Source of the DNA: Streptomyces sp. B21-083
GTDB taxonomy: Bacteria > Actinomycetota > Actinomycetes > Streptomycetales > Streptomycetaceae
DNA length: 64,000 bases
Assembly (NCBI RefSeq): GCF_036898825.1
Contig: NZ_JARUND010000001.1
Coordinates: 868,001-932,000, forward strand
Direction of reading: 5' to 3'
In this document: positions 24,103 to 32,692 of the stretch, in pieces
How the letters are laid out: every line of letters starts with the position of its first letter
Numbering within the stretch: the stretch's first letter is position 1
Notes under the pieces: model-generated
Databases searched by the model: none
Seen by the model: only the letters and a program-made list of their open reading frames with translations
Told to the model about the DNA's origin: nothing
Program-made: the position numbers and the translations under genes

Positions 24103-25047
24103 CTAGATACGACTGGGCGGGGTGCGCGGGGACGGGGCGGCAGGCCGGCCGGTGCCGGTCCAGCCCTCGGCCGGGCGGTCGAACCAGAGGTGGACCTGTC
24201 CGGTGCCGATGGAGTTCTCGTACTCGCCGTACTGGCGGGCCTTGGCGATACAGGCCTGCCCGCCGAGGGCGCCGGCCATCATCAGGTAGTGGAAGAACTT
24301 CGCCTCGGGCTTGACCTTCCAGAACTCGTCCATGGTGTCGAGGACCTTGTCGTGGCGGCCCTCCTTGAACCAGGCGATGCGTTCGTGGTCCGCCTCGCGG
24401 GCCTCGGGCGTGCGGATGTGCACGGGGTCGCCGGCCTCGTGGTCGCGCAGCTCGCGCAGCGGCCAGAAGGTGTGCGAGAGGGCGCCGGAGGCGATGAGCA
24501 GGACGCGGCGGCCGGGCGTGGCGGCGATGCCGTCCGCGAGTGCGCGGCCGAGGCGCAGGTGGTCCTCCATGTCGCCGGTCTGGCAGACGCCGATGGTCAC
24601 CCACCGCTTGTCGGGCAGGCCCTCGCCGAGGAACTTCCAGAGGTTGATGGTGGCGTAGTAGATCGGCAGGTACTCGTCGTCGATCGCGGTGATCCAGGTG
24701 CCGTGCTTGTCGGCGAACTTCTCGATGTTGGCGGCGAGTTCGGGGTCGCCGGGGAAGTCGTACGGCATCCGGCACATGCCGCGCGGCAGTTCCTCGGAGG
24801 TGAACAGGCCGGCGCGGCGCCGCTGGGCGGTGACGACGAACTCGACGGTGGTCGCCCAGTGCGAGTCGAGGACGACGACGGTGTCGTACTCGCCTGCGGC
24901 ATCGCCTTCGAAGACGTCCTCCCGAAGCTGCCGCAGGCCGGTGACGAGGGTGATCTCCTTGCCCTCGTTCAGCTCCAGCCGGTCGGCCTCCGGGAGCACG
25001 ATGGTCGGCACATGGGCGAGCAGGCCCGCCCCGACGATCTCACCCAT
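24103..25047 (-). CDS. hpaD: Class III extradiol dioxygenase, 3,4-dihydroxyphenylacetate 2,3-dioxygenase-like
   Basis: A 314-aa LigB-fold extradiol dioxygenase. The N-terminal HVPT segment, VVLDSHWATTVEFVV with the metal-region histidine, the catalytic-histidine region LLIASGALSHTFWP, and the C-terminal SIGTGQVHLWFD follow the order seen in HpaD. It would open a catechol ring at the proximal position using Fe(II) and O2. The ATG overlaps the upstream dehydrogenase stop by 8 bp. Homoprotocatechuate is the best-known substrate of this subgroup, but related catechols are possible. Confidence 0.85.
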   Translation of the reverse strand: MGEIVGAGLLAHVPTIVLPEADRLELNEGKEITLVTGLRQLREDVFEGDAAGEYDTVVVLDSHWATTVEFVVTAQRRRAGLFTSEELPRGMCRMPYDFPGDPELAANIEKFADKHGTWITAIDDEYLPIYYATINLWKFLGEGLPDKRWVTIGVCQTGDMEDHLRLGRALADGIAATPGRRVLLIASGALSHTFWPLRELRDHEAGDPVHIRTPEAREADHERIAWFKEGRHDKVLDTMDEFWKVKPEAKFFHYLMMAGALGGQACIAKARQYGEYENSIGTGQVHLWFDRPAEGWTGTGRPAAPSPRTPPSRI

Positions 25048-26503
25048 GGTCCTTCCATCCCTTCGGGGCGGTGACGGTGTTCTTCAGGTCGCAGTAGAAG
25101 TCGAAGCTCCACGTTCCGCCCTCGCGACCGACGCCGGAGTGGCGGGAGCCGCCGAAGGGCGCCTGGAGATCGCGTACGAAGAAGCAGTTGACCCAGACCG
25201 TGCCCGCGACGAGCCGGGCGGTGACGCGTTCGGCGCGCTCCCGGTCGCCGGTGACGAGGGTGGCGGCCAGCCCGAAGCGGGTGTCGTTGGCGAGGCGGAC
25301 GGCCTCGTCCTCGTCGGCGAAGGTCTGCAGGGTCAGGACCGGGCCGAAGACCTCCTCCTGCACGACCTCGGAGTCCTGGGCGACATCGGTCAGCAGCGTC
25401 GGAGCGTAGTACTGGCCGCCCTTGCGATGTCCGCCGAGCACCGCGCGTGCTCCGGCCGCGATCGCCCGCCGCACGAAGCCGTCGATCTTCTCCAGCTGGC
25501 GGGGGTGGATGTTGGGCCCGATGTCGGTCGCCACGTCTCGCGGGTCGCCCTGGACGAGCCGCCCGGCCTGCTCCACGAACCGGCGGGTGAACTCCTCCGC
25601 GACCGAATCCTCGACCAGGAACCGGGTGGCCGCCAGACACACCTGCCCGGCGTTGTCGTACTGCTCCACAGCGAGATCGACCGCGAGCTCCAGGTCGGCG
25701 TCCGCGAACACCAACAGCGGTGACTTGCCGCCCAGTTCGAGGCTGAGCGGGGTGAGGTTGGCGGCGGCCGACTCGGTGATCCGCTTCGCCGTGGGCACCG
25801 AACCCGTGAAGCTGATCCGGCGCACGTCCGGGTGCGAGGTGAGGGCGTCGCCGATCTCGGAGCCGTATCCATGGACGACGTTGAGGACGCCGGCGGGCAA
25901 CCCGGCCTCGGCAGCGATGTCGGCGAGCAGCGAGGCGGTCAACGGGGTCCACTCGGCAGGTTTGAGGATCACCGTGTTGCCCGCCGCCAGCGCCGGCGCC
26001 ACCTTCCACGTCGCCAGCATGAGCGGCGCGTTCCACGGGGTGATCAGCACGCAGGGGCCGGCCGGGTCCCAGCTGACCTGATTGGTGTGCCCGCGCGTGT
26101 CGAAGTCCTCGTGCTCCAACCGCAGCAACCAGTCCGCGAAGAAGCGGAAGTTGTGCGCCACACGAGGCATCACGCCCCGCCGGTGCGAGCGCAGCAGGGC
26201 GCCGTTGTCGGTGGTCTCGACGATCGCGAGCTCTTCGATCCGCTTCTCGACGCCGTCGGCGACGGCGTGCAGGAGGCGGGCGCGTTCGGCGCGGGGGGTG
26301 GCGGCCCAGCCGGGGAAGGCGGCCTTCGCCGCGGCCACGGCTGCGGCGGCCTCCATGGCCGTGCCTCGGGCGATCTCACCGAGGACGCTTCCGTCGATCG
26401 GCGAGACGTCGGTGAACGTCTCGGTGGAGGCGACGCGTTCGCCGCCGATCCAGTGGCGTGTGTCGACGGTGACCCCGGCGACGGTGGTGATGTGGTCGGT
26501 CAT
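25040..26503 (-). CDS. hpaE: Semialdehyde dehydrogenase, HpaE-like
   Basis: A 487-aa ALDH with Asn158 (ITPWNAPL), Glu256 (LELGGKSPL) and Cys289 (NAGQVCLAATR) all present. Its direct overlap with the HpaD-type dioxygenase points to 5-carboxymethyl-2-hydroxymuconate semialdehyde dehydrogenase, the next enzyme in that pathway, and the sequence style (VETTDNGALLRSHRRG) fits that subfamily. The start is ATG 26503 (MTDHITTVAG). It is one of three ALDHs in the window; the others lie at 16,900 and 38,708. Confidence 0.85.
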   Translation of the reverse strand: MTDHITTVAGVTVDTRHWIGGERVASTETFTDVSPIDGSVLGEIARGTAMEAAAAVAAAKAAFPGWAATPRAERARLLHAVADGVEKRIEELAIVETTDNGALLRSHRRGVMPRVAHNFRFFADWLLRLEHEDFDTRGHTNQVSWDPAGPCVLITPWNAPLMLATWKVAPALAAGNTVILKPAEWTPLTASLLADIAAEAGLPAGVLNVVHGYGSEIGDALTSHPDVRRISFTGSVPTAKRITESAAANLTPLSLELGGKSPLLVFADADLELAVDLAVEQYDNAGQVCLAATRFLVEDSVAEEFTRRFVEQAGRLVQGDPRDVATDIGPNIHPRQLEKIDGFVRRAIAAGARAVLGGHRKGGQYYAPTLLTDVAQDSEVVQEEVFGPVLTLQTFADEDEAVRLANDTRFGLAATLVTGDRERAERVTARLVAGTVWVNCFFVRDLQAPFGGSRHSGVGREGGTWSFDFYCDLKNTVTAPKGWKDHG

Positions 26504-26538
26504 GTCCGGTCTCCAAGTCGTATCCGCGGTACAGGGCG

Positions 26539-27345
26539 TCACTGGGCGCCGGACGTGCCGGACTCCAGCAGTCGTCCGCCGTCCCACACCACGCCGACCT
26601 GCCGGTGGTACGCGGCGATCGGCTCCCGGATCTCCAGTCGGGCCAGCTCCTCGGTCGGGGCTTCGAAGAGCTCGAGTTCGGCGTCGCCGCGCCAGGCCTG
26701 CCCGGCCTCGAAGGAAGCGGCTCCGGTCTCGATCAGTTCGTCGAGTGCGAGGCCCTTGCCCTGCTCGATCGACGGCAGCCAGCGGTGGTGGGCCATGGGG
26801 TGGCTGTTGACGAAGCCGTTGGTCTCGGACGGTTCTCGCAGCGTGACCACGGCCTGGGCGAGACGCCGGTCCGCGGCGGCGAGCGTGGCACCGAAGCGGG
26901 CGCCGGCCTCGATCCGCGGCGCCGGACCGTAGGGGTGGGGGCGGGTCTGGTGGATGGAGCCGAGCTTCTTGGGGTAGCCCTGGTGCAGTCCGCGGGCGAT
27001 GGCGAAGTCCTTGTCGACCCAGATGTACACGCAGCGCGAGTAGGTCTGCCCCCGGTACGCGCAGCGGACGACCGCGAAGGCCTCCTTGTACTGGGAGAGC
27101 ACGGGATCGAGCAGCTCGTCGCCGGAGGCGGAGCAGGACTGCCAGTCGGCCCAGATCAGCGCGACGGCGCCGGGGTCCTCATCGGCGAGCTCCAGCGGCT
27201 CGGGCAGCAGTTCGCGCACCCGGGCGGGGTCGGTGCGGTACTCGACGGTGAGCAGGTCGCCGGAGTAGTGCCAGGGCGGGGAGGGGATCAGCGACGAGGC
27301 GCCGGTCGCCGTCTTGGGGTGGAGGTATCCGCGGACGGTGGTCAT
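26539..27345 (-). CDS. Acetoacetate decarboxylase-family protein
   Basis: A 268-aa protein of the ADC family. Visible family features are the N-terminal PPWHYSGDLLTVEYRTDPAR, the FAVVRCAYRGQTYSRCVYIW strand region, and YPKKLGSIHQTRPHPYGPAP, which supplies the lysine pair from which ADC takes its Schiff-base lysine. It lies inside the ring-cleavage operon between the HpaE-like dehydrogenase and the ferredoxin reductase. It could decarboxylate a ring-cleavage intermediate by a Schiff-base route in place of the usual HpaG decarboxylase half. ADC-like proteins also do other Schiff-base chemistry, so the role is inferred. Confidence 0.8.
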   Translation of the reverse strand: MTTVRGYLHPKTATGASSLIPSPPWHYSGDLLTVEYRTDPARVRELLPEPLELADEDPGAVALIWADWQSCSASGDELLDPVLSQYKEAFAVVRCAYRGQTYSRCVYIWVDKDFAIARGLHQGYPKKLGSIHQTRPHPYGPAPRIEAGARFGATLAAADRRLAQAVVTLREPSETNGFVNSHPMAHHRWLPSIEQGKGLALDELIETGAASFEAGQAWRGDAELELFEAPTEELARLEIREPIAAYHRQVGVVWDGGRLLESGTSGAQ

Positions 27346-27358
27346 GGGCAGGGGTTCC

Positions 27359-28576
27359 TTAGGCGGTGAGGGCAGACTGCTGGAGCAGTTCGGCGCGGTA
27401 GCGGGCTGCGGCGGACGCGGCGGCCCGGCCACCGAGGGCCACTACCGCGACGAGGTGGCCGTCCCGGTGGTAGCCGACCAGGACATCGCCCTCCGGGTCG
27501 CCGTCGAGGACGCGTATGTCGTCCTTGCCGAGGACCGGCGCCCCGAAGGACTGCAGCCGGAAGTCGTGCTGGTCGCTCCAGAAGGCGGGCAGCGGCGCGA
27601 AGGGCGCCGACTCGGCTTTCTGACCGGCGAGGTGGGCGACCAGCGTCCTCGCGGCGTGCTTGGCGGTGTCGGTGGGAATGCACCAGTGCTCGACCCGGCG
27701 GGGCACGCCGTCGTAGCGGGCGTTGGGGAAGCGCGCCACATCGCCGACCGCGACCACCTCGGGGTGTCCGCCGACCCGCAACTGCTCGTCGGTGAGGACC
27801 CCGTCGGTCAGGTCGAGCCCGTTGCCCTCCAGCCATTCGGTGTTGGCGACCGAGCCCACCGATTCGATCACGATGTCGGCGGGGAGCACGGTGTCGTCGC
27901 TCAGTACGACGCCGGTGACGCGGTCCTCGCCCTCGAAACCGGCGACGCCCATGTTGAGCGCGAAGCGCACCCCTCGGTCCTCATGCCGCCTGAGCAGCGA
28001 CCTGGCGAGGAGATCGCCGAGCGGGCCCACCATGGGCAACGGCAGCGGGTCGACGACGGTCACCTCGGCGACGCCGAGGGCGACGGCGGTCGCGGCCACC
28101 TCGCAGCCGATGAAACCGGCGCCCACCACGACCACCCGCACACCCGGCCGGGTCAGCTCCTCACGCAGTCCCTGGGCATCGGCAAGGGTACGCACCGTGT
28201 GGCGGCCGATCAGCGGGCCGGGACAGCGCAGTCGGCGGGGCCGCATGCCGGTGGCGACGACCAGTCCGTCGTACGGCAGTGCTTCACCGCCGTCGACTTC
28301 GACGATCCGCCGGCCGAGGTCGGCCGTGACGGCCTTGGTGCCCAGGCGCCACCGCACGTCGGAGACGCTCGCGCGGGGGCGGAAGGCCAGCGACTCGAAC
28401 GGAGCCTTGCCCGCGAGGACCTCCTTGGACAGCGGAGGCCGGTTGTAGGGCATGTGGGGTTCGTCGCCGACGAGCGTGATGGCCCCGGTCCAGCCCGCCG
28501 CGCGCAGCTGTTCGGCGGCGCGCAGGCCGGCCATGGAGGCTCCGGCCACGACGACACCCGGACTCGTCGATGTCAT
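27359..28576 (-). CDS. NAD(P)H-ferredoxin reductase for the P450 system
   Basis: A 405-aa FAD-dependent reductase of the putidaredoxin-reductase/rhodocoxin-reductase type. The FAD motif GASMAG is near residue 12, the NAD motif VVVVGAGFIGCEVA is in the middle, and a C-terminal FAD segment VVAVGDVARFPN follows. The protein carries the typical PYNRPPLSKEVLAG. It is 2 bp downstream of the ferredoxin gene and is the only such reductase in the window, so it probably serves both ferredoxins and both P450s. The start is ATG 28576. Confidence 0.92.
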   Translation of the reverse strand: MTSTSPGVVVAGASMAGLRAAEQLRAAGWTGAITLVGDEPHMPYNRPPLSKEVLAGKAPFESLAFRPRASVSDVRWRLGTKAVTADLGRRIVEVDGGEALPYDGLVVATGMRPRRLRCPGPLIGRHTVRTLADAQGLREELTRPGVRVVVVGAGFIGCEVAATAVALGVAEVTVVDPLPLPMVGPLGDLLARSLLRRHEDRGVRFALNMGVAGFEGEDRVTGVVLSDDTVLPADIVIESVGSVANTEWLEGNGLDLTDGVLTDEQLRVGGHPEVVAVGDVARFPNARYDGVPRRVEHWCIPTDTAKHAARTLVAHLAGQKAESAPFAPLPAFWSDQHDFRLQSFGAPVLGKDDIRVLDGDPEGDVLVGYHRDGHLVAVVALGGRAAASAAARYRAELLQQSALTA

Positions 28577-28578
28577 GG

Positions 28579-28767
28579 TCAGGCCTCGATCCGGATGGCC
28601 TGCAGGGGGCAGACGTCGGCGGCTTCCTCGACCTCGTCGCGCAGTGCGTCGTCGGGATCGCTGACGTAGGCCAGACGCCCGTTGTCGTCGAGCTGGAAGA
28701 CGTCGGGTGCCGCGAAGACGCACTGGCCGTGGTCCTGGCACTTGTTCATGTCGACGACGACCTTCAT
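28579..28767 (-). CDS. Second P450-type [3Fe-4S] ferredoxin
   Basis: A 62-aa ferredoxin with Cys10, Cys16 and Cys53 and His13 in KCQDHGQC, closely similar to the 70-aa ferredoxin at 20,820 but without its insertion. It is the first gene of a leftward operon running ferredoxin, reductase, ADC-like, HpaE-like, HpaD-like, FAH. The ATG at 28767 has AGGAGG upstream. It is divergent from the glutamine synthetase homologue/P450-2 operon across a 323-bp control region. Confidence 0.92.
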   Translation of the reverse strand: MKVVVDMNKCQDHGQCVFAAPDVFQLDDNGRLAYVSDPDDALRDEVEEAADVCPLQAIRIEA

Positions 28768-28883
28768 GGCCGGTCCTCCTGGTGATGAGGGCGACGAGGC
28801 GCCGGGCGGAAAGGGATACAGGGGCCCGGCCACCATCGACCGGGCCCCGGCCATGAGGTCCGGGAACGCCGGACCTCCACTCA

Positions 28884-29002
28884 TTTGGCTTCAAACAACA
28901 TAGGAAGCCGTTTCCCCCTGGTCAATACCTGTCCAGGTGGATAATTTTTTGGGTACGCCCCCTTGCGGCCCGGAGAGGCCACCCATACCGTTTGGCCTCA
29001 AA
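28884..29002. promoter_or_regulatory. Divergent control region with two kinds of operator
   Basis: Three sites lie in the 323-bp gap between the ferredoxin and glutamine synthetase starts. TTTGGCTTCAAA (28884-28895) and TTTGGCCTCAAA (28991-29002), each followed by CAACxxA, match the ALDH box at 18,413. Between them TGTCCAGGTGGATA (28930-28943), followed by ATT, matches the TetR-type sites at 12,781 and 22,331. The two divergent operons thus appear to be under dual control. No gene is seen in the gap. Confidence 0.65.
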
Positions 29003-29090
29003 CAACGAATCACGAGCCTGCCCGGCGTCCGTGCCCGCAACCCGCTCCTGCTTCGTACGCCGCTTATCCCAGCCGCCCGAGGAGACATCG

Positions 29091-30440
29091 GTGAGCGCAT
29101 CCGCCACCCCAGAGGTCCGTCAGCACATGGAGCGGCTCGCCGCCCAGGGCATCGACGTCGTCCGGGTCGTCTACCCCGACCTCATCGGGACCGACCGTGC
29201 CCGCGACGTACTGCTCGACAGCCTGCCGACGGCCTGCGACCACGGGCTCGCCTTCTGCCGGGCCGTCTACCACACCAGCCCCCAGGGTGACGTCGTCCCG
29301 GTCAGCGGCGGACTGGACGCGGGCCTGCCCGACATCTCCGTACGGCCGGACCTCGACACACTCGTCGCGCTGCCCTGGGAACCGGGCGTCGCCGCCTGCC
29401 TCGGCGACGTGACCGACCCGGCCACCGGTGCACCCGCGCCCGAGTCACCGCGCGACCTGCTGCGCTCGGTCCTCGCCCGGTGTCAGGAGCACGGACTGCG
29501 CCCGGTCGTCGGCCCGGAGCTGGAGTACTTCCTGTGCGAGCCGGACCCGGCCGGCGGCTGGCGCCGGTACGCACGCGAGGCGGGCGCCGTCTACACCGCC
29601 GGCCTGCGCGCGGACCCCGACAACCATCTCCTGCGCACGCTGCGCATGCTCCGGGACCTCGACGTCGGCGCCACCAACGGCAACCACGAGTTCGACGGTG
29701 GCCAGTTCGAGATCAACGTCAACCATTCCGAGGCTCTGTCGGCCGCGGACCGCGCCTTCCGGCTCAAGTCCGCCGTCAAGGAGCTGGCCCGCAGAGAGGG
29801 CCGACTGGCCACCTTCATGGCCAAGCCGTTCAACGACGCCGGCGGCTCCGGCTTCCATCTGCACCTGTCCTGCGAGGACTCCGACAGCCGCAACACCTTC
29901 GACGACCCCTCGGAGGCGTACGGCCTGTCGGCCACCGCCCGCCACGCCGTCGCCGGCATCCTCACCCACGCCCCCGCCCTCGCCGCCCTCGCCAACCCGA
30001 CGGTCAACTCCTACAAACGCTTCGGACCGGACACCCTCGCCCCCTGGCTGATCGACTGGGGCATGGACAACCGCAGCGCCATGGTCCGCATCCCGCCCGA
30101 GCGCGGCAGCGGAGCCCGCCTGGAACTGCGTCTGGGCGACGCCAGCGCCAACCCCTACCTGCTGATCGCCGCCACCCTGGCCGCCGCGCTGCTGGGCGTC
30201 ACGGCCGGCGACGAGCCTCCGGCCCCGCTGGAGGGTTACGGCTACGACACCGCCAAGGCGTCCGTCCTGCCCATGAGCCTGTCCGCCGCCCTCGACGCCC
30301 TGGAGGCGGACACCGCGCTGAGCGAAGTGCTCGGCAAGGACTTCACCTCCTCGTTCCTCTCCTACAAGCGCAACGAGGTCGAACGCTTCCAACGGCACGT
30401 CACCGACTGGGAGTTCACCGAGTACGCCTACCACCTGTGA
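29091..30440 (+). CDS. Glutamine synthetase family protein (gamma-glutamyl-amide ligase)
   Basis: A 449-aa GS-fold ligase. The metal- and nucleotide-site motifs are VVGPELEYFLCE, GGQFEINVNHSEAL, KPFNDAGGSGFHLHLS, NPTVNSYKRFGPD and the C-terminal arginine region MVRIPPERGSGARLELRLGD. It starts at GTG 29091 (CGAGGAG upstream). It is unlike housekeeping GlnA and resembles GlnA3/GlnA4/PuuA-type enzymes, which ligate glutamate to an amine. With the PuuD-like hydrolase, ALDH and permease it would make and later remove a gamma-glutamyl tag. The amine is unknown. Confidence 0.85.
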   Translation: MSASATPEVRQHMERLAAQGIDVVRVVYPDLIGTDRARDVLLDSLPTACDHGLAFCRAVYHTSPQGDVVPVSGGLDAGLPDISVRPDLDTLVALPWEPGVAACLGDVTDPATGAPAPESPRDLLRSVLARCQEHGLRPVVGPELEYFLCEPDPAGGWRRYAREAGAVYTAGLRADPDNHLLRTLRMLRDLDVGATNGNHEFDGGQFEINVNHSEALSAADRAFRLKSAVKELARREGRLATFMAKPFNDAGGSGFHLHLSCEDSDSRNTFDDPSEAYGLSATARHAVAGILTHAPALAALANPTVNSYKRFGPDTLAPWLIDWGMDNRSAMVRIPPERGSGARLELRLGDASANPYLLIAATLAAALLGVTAGDEPPAPLEGYGYDTAKASVLPMSLSAALDALEADTALSEVLGKDFTSSFLSYKRNEVERFQRHVTDWEFTEYAYHL

Positions 30441-30460
30441 CGCCGAGGAGCCCATACCCC

Positions 30461-31759
30461 ATGACCACTGTGCCGCCCGCCCTCTCCGCGACCGATGCCG
30501 TGCGCGAGCCTTTGCCCCTGGACCAGGTCGACCTGGCCGACCTCGACAACTTCACCGACGGAGTGACCCCGTGGCGGATGTTCCACACCCTGCGCCACGA
30601 GGACCCGGTGCACTGGCAGCCCGAGGAGGCACCCAACTCCGGCTTCTGGGCGGTCACCCGGCACGCGGACATCGCCCGTGTCGACCGTGACGCGGAGACC
30701 TTCACCTCCACGAAGTTCGTCAACCTGGAAGAGGTCGACGAGGACCAGATCAAGAAGCGCGCCTCGATCCTGGAGCTGGACGGTGTCCGCCACCGGGCGC
30801 TGCGCAGCCTGATGCAGCGCCAGTTCGGCGCGAGCGTCATCAACAGCTACAGCGACTTCCTGCGCGGCCTGACCGCGAAGACACTCGACACGGCCCTCGC
30901 CAAGGGAACGTTCGACTTCGTCAAGGAGGTCTCCGCCGACTTCCCCATCAACGTCCTGGCCCGCCTCCTCGACGTCCCCCCGGAGGACAACCAGCAGCTC
31001 ATCGACTGGGGCAACCGCATCATCGGCAACACCGACCCCGACTACGCGGACGTCCTGCTGCACAGCGCGGAGAGCGAGAAGTACCGCGACCTGCCCTTCC
31101 GCTCCCCCGCCTCCCTCGAAGTCTTCGCATACGGACGGGAGTTGGCCGGGCAGCGGCGCGGGGGCAACGGCACCGACCTGATCTCCAGGCTCGTCAACGA
31201 AACGCCGCGCGACGGCGTCCCGCTGTCCCCGCAGGACTTCGACAACTACTTCCTGCTCCTGGTCGTGGCCGGCAACGAGACCACTCGGCACACCATCACC
31301 CACTCCATGCTGGCCCTCCTCCAGCACCCCGAGCAACTGGCGCGCCTCAAGGACGACCCGTCGCTGATCCCCACGGCGGTCGAGGAGTTCCTGCGCTGGG
31401 CCTCCCCCGTCTACCACTTCCGCCGCACCGCGACCCGTGACGTCGAGCTGGGCGGCAAGCAGGTCAAGGAGGGTGACAAGGTCGTCATGTGGTACGCCTC
31501 CGGCAACCGTGACGAGGCCGTTTTCGGCAACCCCTACGACTTCGACGTCGCCCGCACCGACAACGACCACGTCACCTTCGGCAAGGGCAGCCCGCACCTG
31601 TGCCTGGGCAATCTGCTGGCCCGCACCGAGATCCGCATCATGTTCGAGGAACTGATCCCGCGCCTCGCGGACATCCGCCTGACCGGAGACGTCCCGCGCG
31701 TCCGCTCCAACTTCGTCAACGGCATCAAGCGGCTGCCGGTCGAGGTCACCCTCACCTGA
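30461..31759 (+). CDS. Cytochrome P450 (second)
   Basis: A 432-aa P450 with the haem loop FGKGSPHLCLGNLLAR (Cys381), ExxR in EEFLRWAS, and a standard I-helix VVAGNETTRH with the acid-alcohol pair, unlike the other P450 of the island. It lies 20 bp downstream of the glutamine synthetase homologue, in one operon, which suggests that the glutamylated compound or its product is its substrate. The sequence style (FHTLRHEDPVHWQPE, NYFLLLVVAGNETT) is like the CYP125/124-type group of actinobacteria. Electrons would come from the divergently encoded ferredoxin and reductase. Confidence 0.92.
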   Translation: MTTVPPALSATDAVREPLPLDQVDLADLDNFTDGVTPWRMFHTLRHEDPVHWQPEEAPNSGFWAVTRHADIARVDRDAETFTSTKFVNLEEVDEDQIKKRASILELDGVRHRALRSLMQRQFGASVINSYSDFLRGLTAKTLDTALAKGTFDFVKEVSADFPINVLARLLDVPPEDNQQLIDWGNRIIGNTDPDYADVLLHSAESEKYRDLPFRSPASLEVFAYGRELAGQRRGGNGTDLISRLVNETPRDGVPLSPQDFDNYFLLLVVAGNETTRHTITHSMLALLQHPEQLARLKDDPSLIPTAVEEFLRWASPVYHFRRTATRDVELGGKQVKEGDKVVMWYASGNRDEAVFGNPYDFDVARTDNDHVTFGKGSPHLCLGNLLARTEIRIMFEELIPRLADIRLTGDVPRVRSNFVNGIKRLPVEVTLT

Positions 31760-31809
31760 TCACAGCGACACATATGAGCGGCTGCGGTGAAACTCGGCGA
31801 CATCGTGGC

Positions 31810-31970
31810 TGGAGAATCCACTGGTACGCCAACCACCACGGCATCGTGCAGGTCCGCGAGGTCCGGGCGAAGGGGGTCCGGTTCGGCGAGATGAAGGGTC
31901 CGACGGCGCCCCGCTCCGCGCACCGTCGCTGCCCGGGACGCCGCTGAAGCCGCGCGGACGGGTGCGCTGA
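31810..31970 (+). pseudogene. Pirin C-terminal relic
   Basis: The frame reads WRIHWYANHHGIVQVREVRA then VRFGEMKG, and after a single-base shift DGAPLRAPSLPGTPLKPRGR and VR with a stop. This parallels the end of the intact pirin gene at 3,944-4,909 (WWNFVGRTQEEIVQARDDW then FGEVKGYDGAPLRAPELPA). Only the last ~50 codons remain, frameshifted. It lies in the gap after the P450-2 gene and is not functional. Confidence 0.75.
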
Positions 31971-31982
31971 GCTTCGGATGCG

Positions 31983-32588
31983 TCACAGGGGCGGGCGGGC
32001 CAGTCGAGCAGGCGGGCATCGATGACGGCAGTGCAGGGTGTAGCGGTCGGCGGGCCCTGTCGGGTCGTTGCCGGTCAGGGTGTGGACGCGCTCCAGCCGG
32101 TAGGTCAGCGCACGCACGCTGAGCGACAGCCGCCGGGCCGCGGCGGCGACCACACAACCGGTGTCGAAGTACGCCATGAGGGTGTCGAGCAGCGGCTGGG
32201 CCCCACCGCGCGCCTGTTCCAGCGGTCCCACCGTGCTGCGCACGAGATCCATCAGTGCCTGCCGGTCCCGGGCCAGAACGGGAAAGACCAGCAGGTCCGC
32301 GGCGCGCAGCGGACGCTCGTCGAGGCCCATGCGCTGGGCCACGTCCAGGGCGTTGAGGGCCTCTTCGTAGCTGTGGCCGATACCGACCGCGCCGGGCCGA
32401 GGCCGGCCGATGGCCACCTGCGCCTGGCCGGTGGCGGCGTGAGCGTGCTCGGCGAAGCGGGTGAGGTCGTCGTCCTGGTCGCCCGGGGCGATGCACGCCG
32501 TAGCCGTCGACAGGGATCGCGGTGACCACGGAACCGGAACTTCCCAGCAGGTCCCTGCCGCCAGGAGCGGCGCCGGACTCGTCGCGCA
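31983..32588 (-). pseudogene. PucR/CdaR-type regulator, C-terminal fragment
   Basis: An open minus-strand frame encodes TACIAPGDQDDDLTRFAEHA, then GRPRPGAVGIGHSYEEALNA, and the PucR-type HTH LLDTLMAYFDTGCVVAAAARRL followed by SLSVRALTYRLERVHTLTG. The upstream part of the regulator, usually several hundred residues, is missing: a stop at 32,589 closes the frame and no start codon with a ribosome-binding site is present. A GTG at 32,417 could initiate a 144-aa product but would lack most of the regulator. I consider it truncated by deletion. Confidence 0.6.
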
Positions 32589-32692
32589 TCAGGGCCCGGC
32601 TCAGGCGCCAGGTCAGCCAGGCCGCCCCCAGGCCCGCACCCGCCCCCCTCGTGGCCGACAGGAGTTGCCTCCGGGACTTCGCAAGAATTTCA

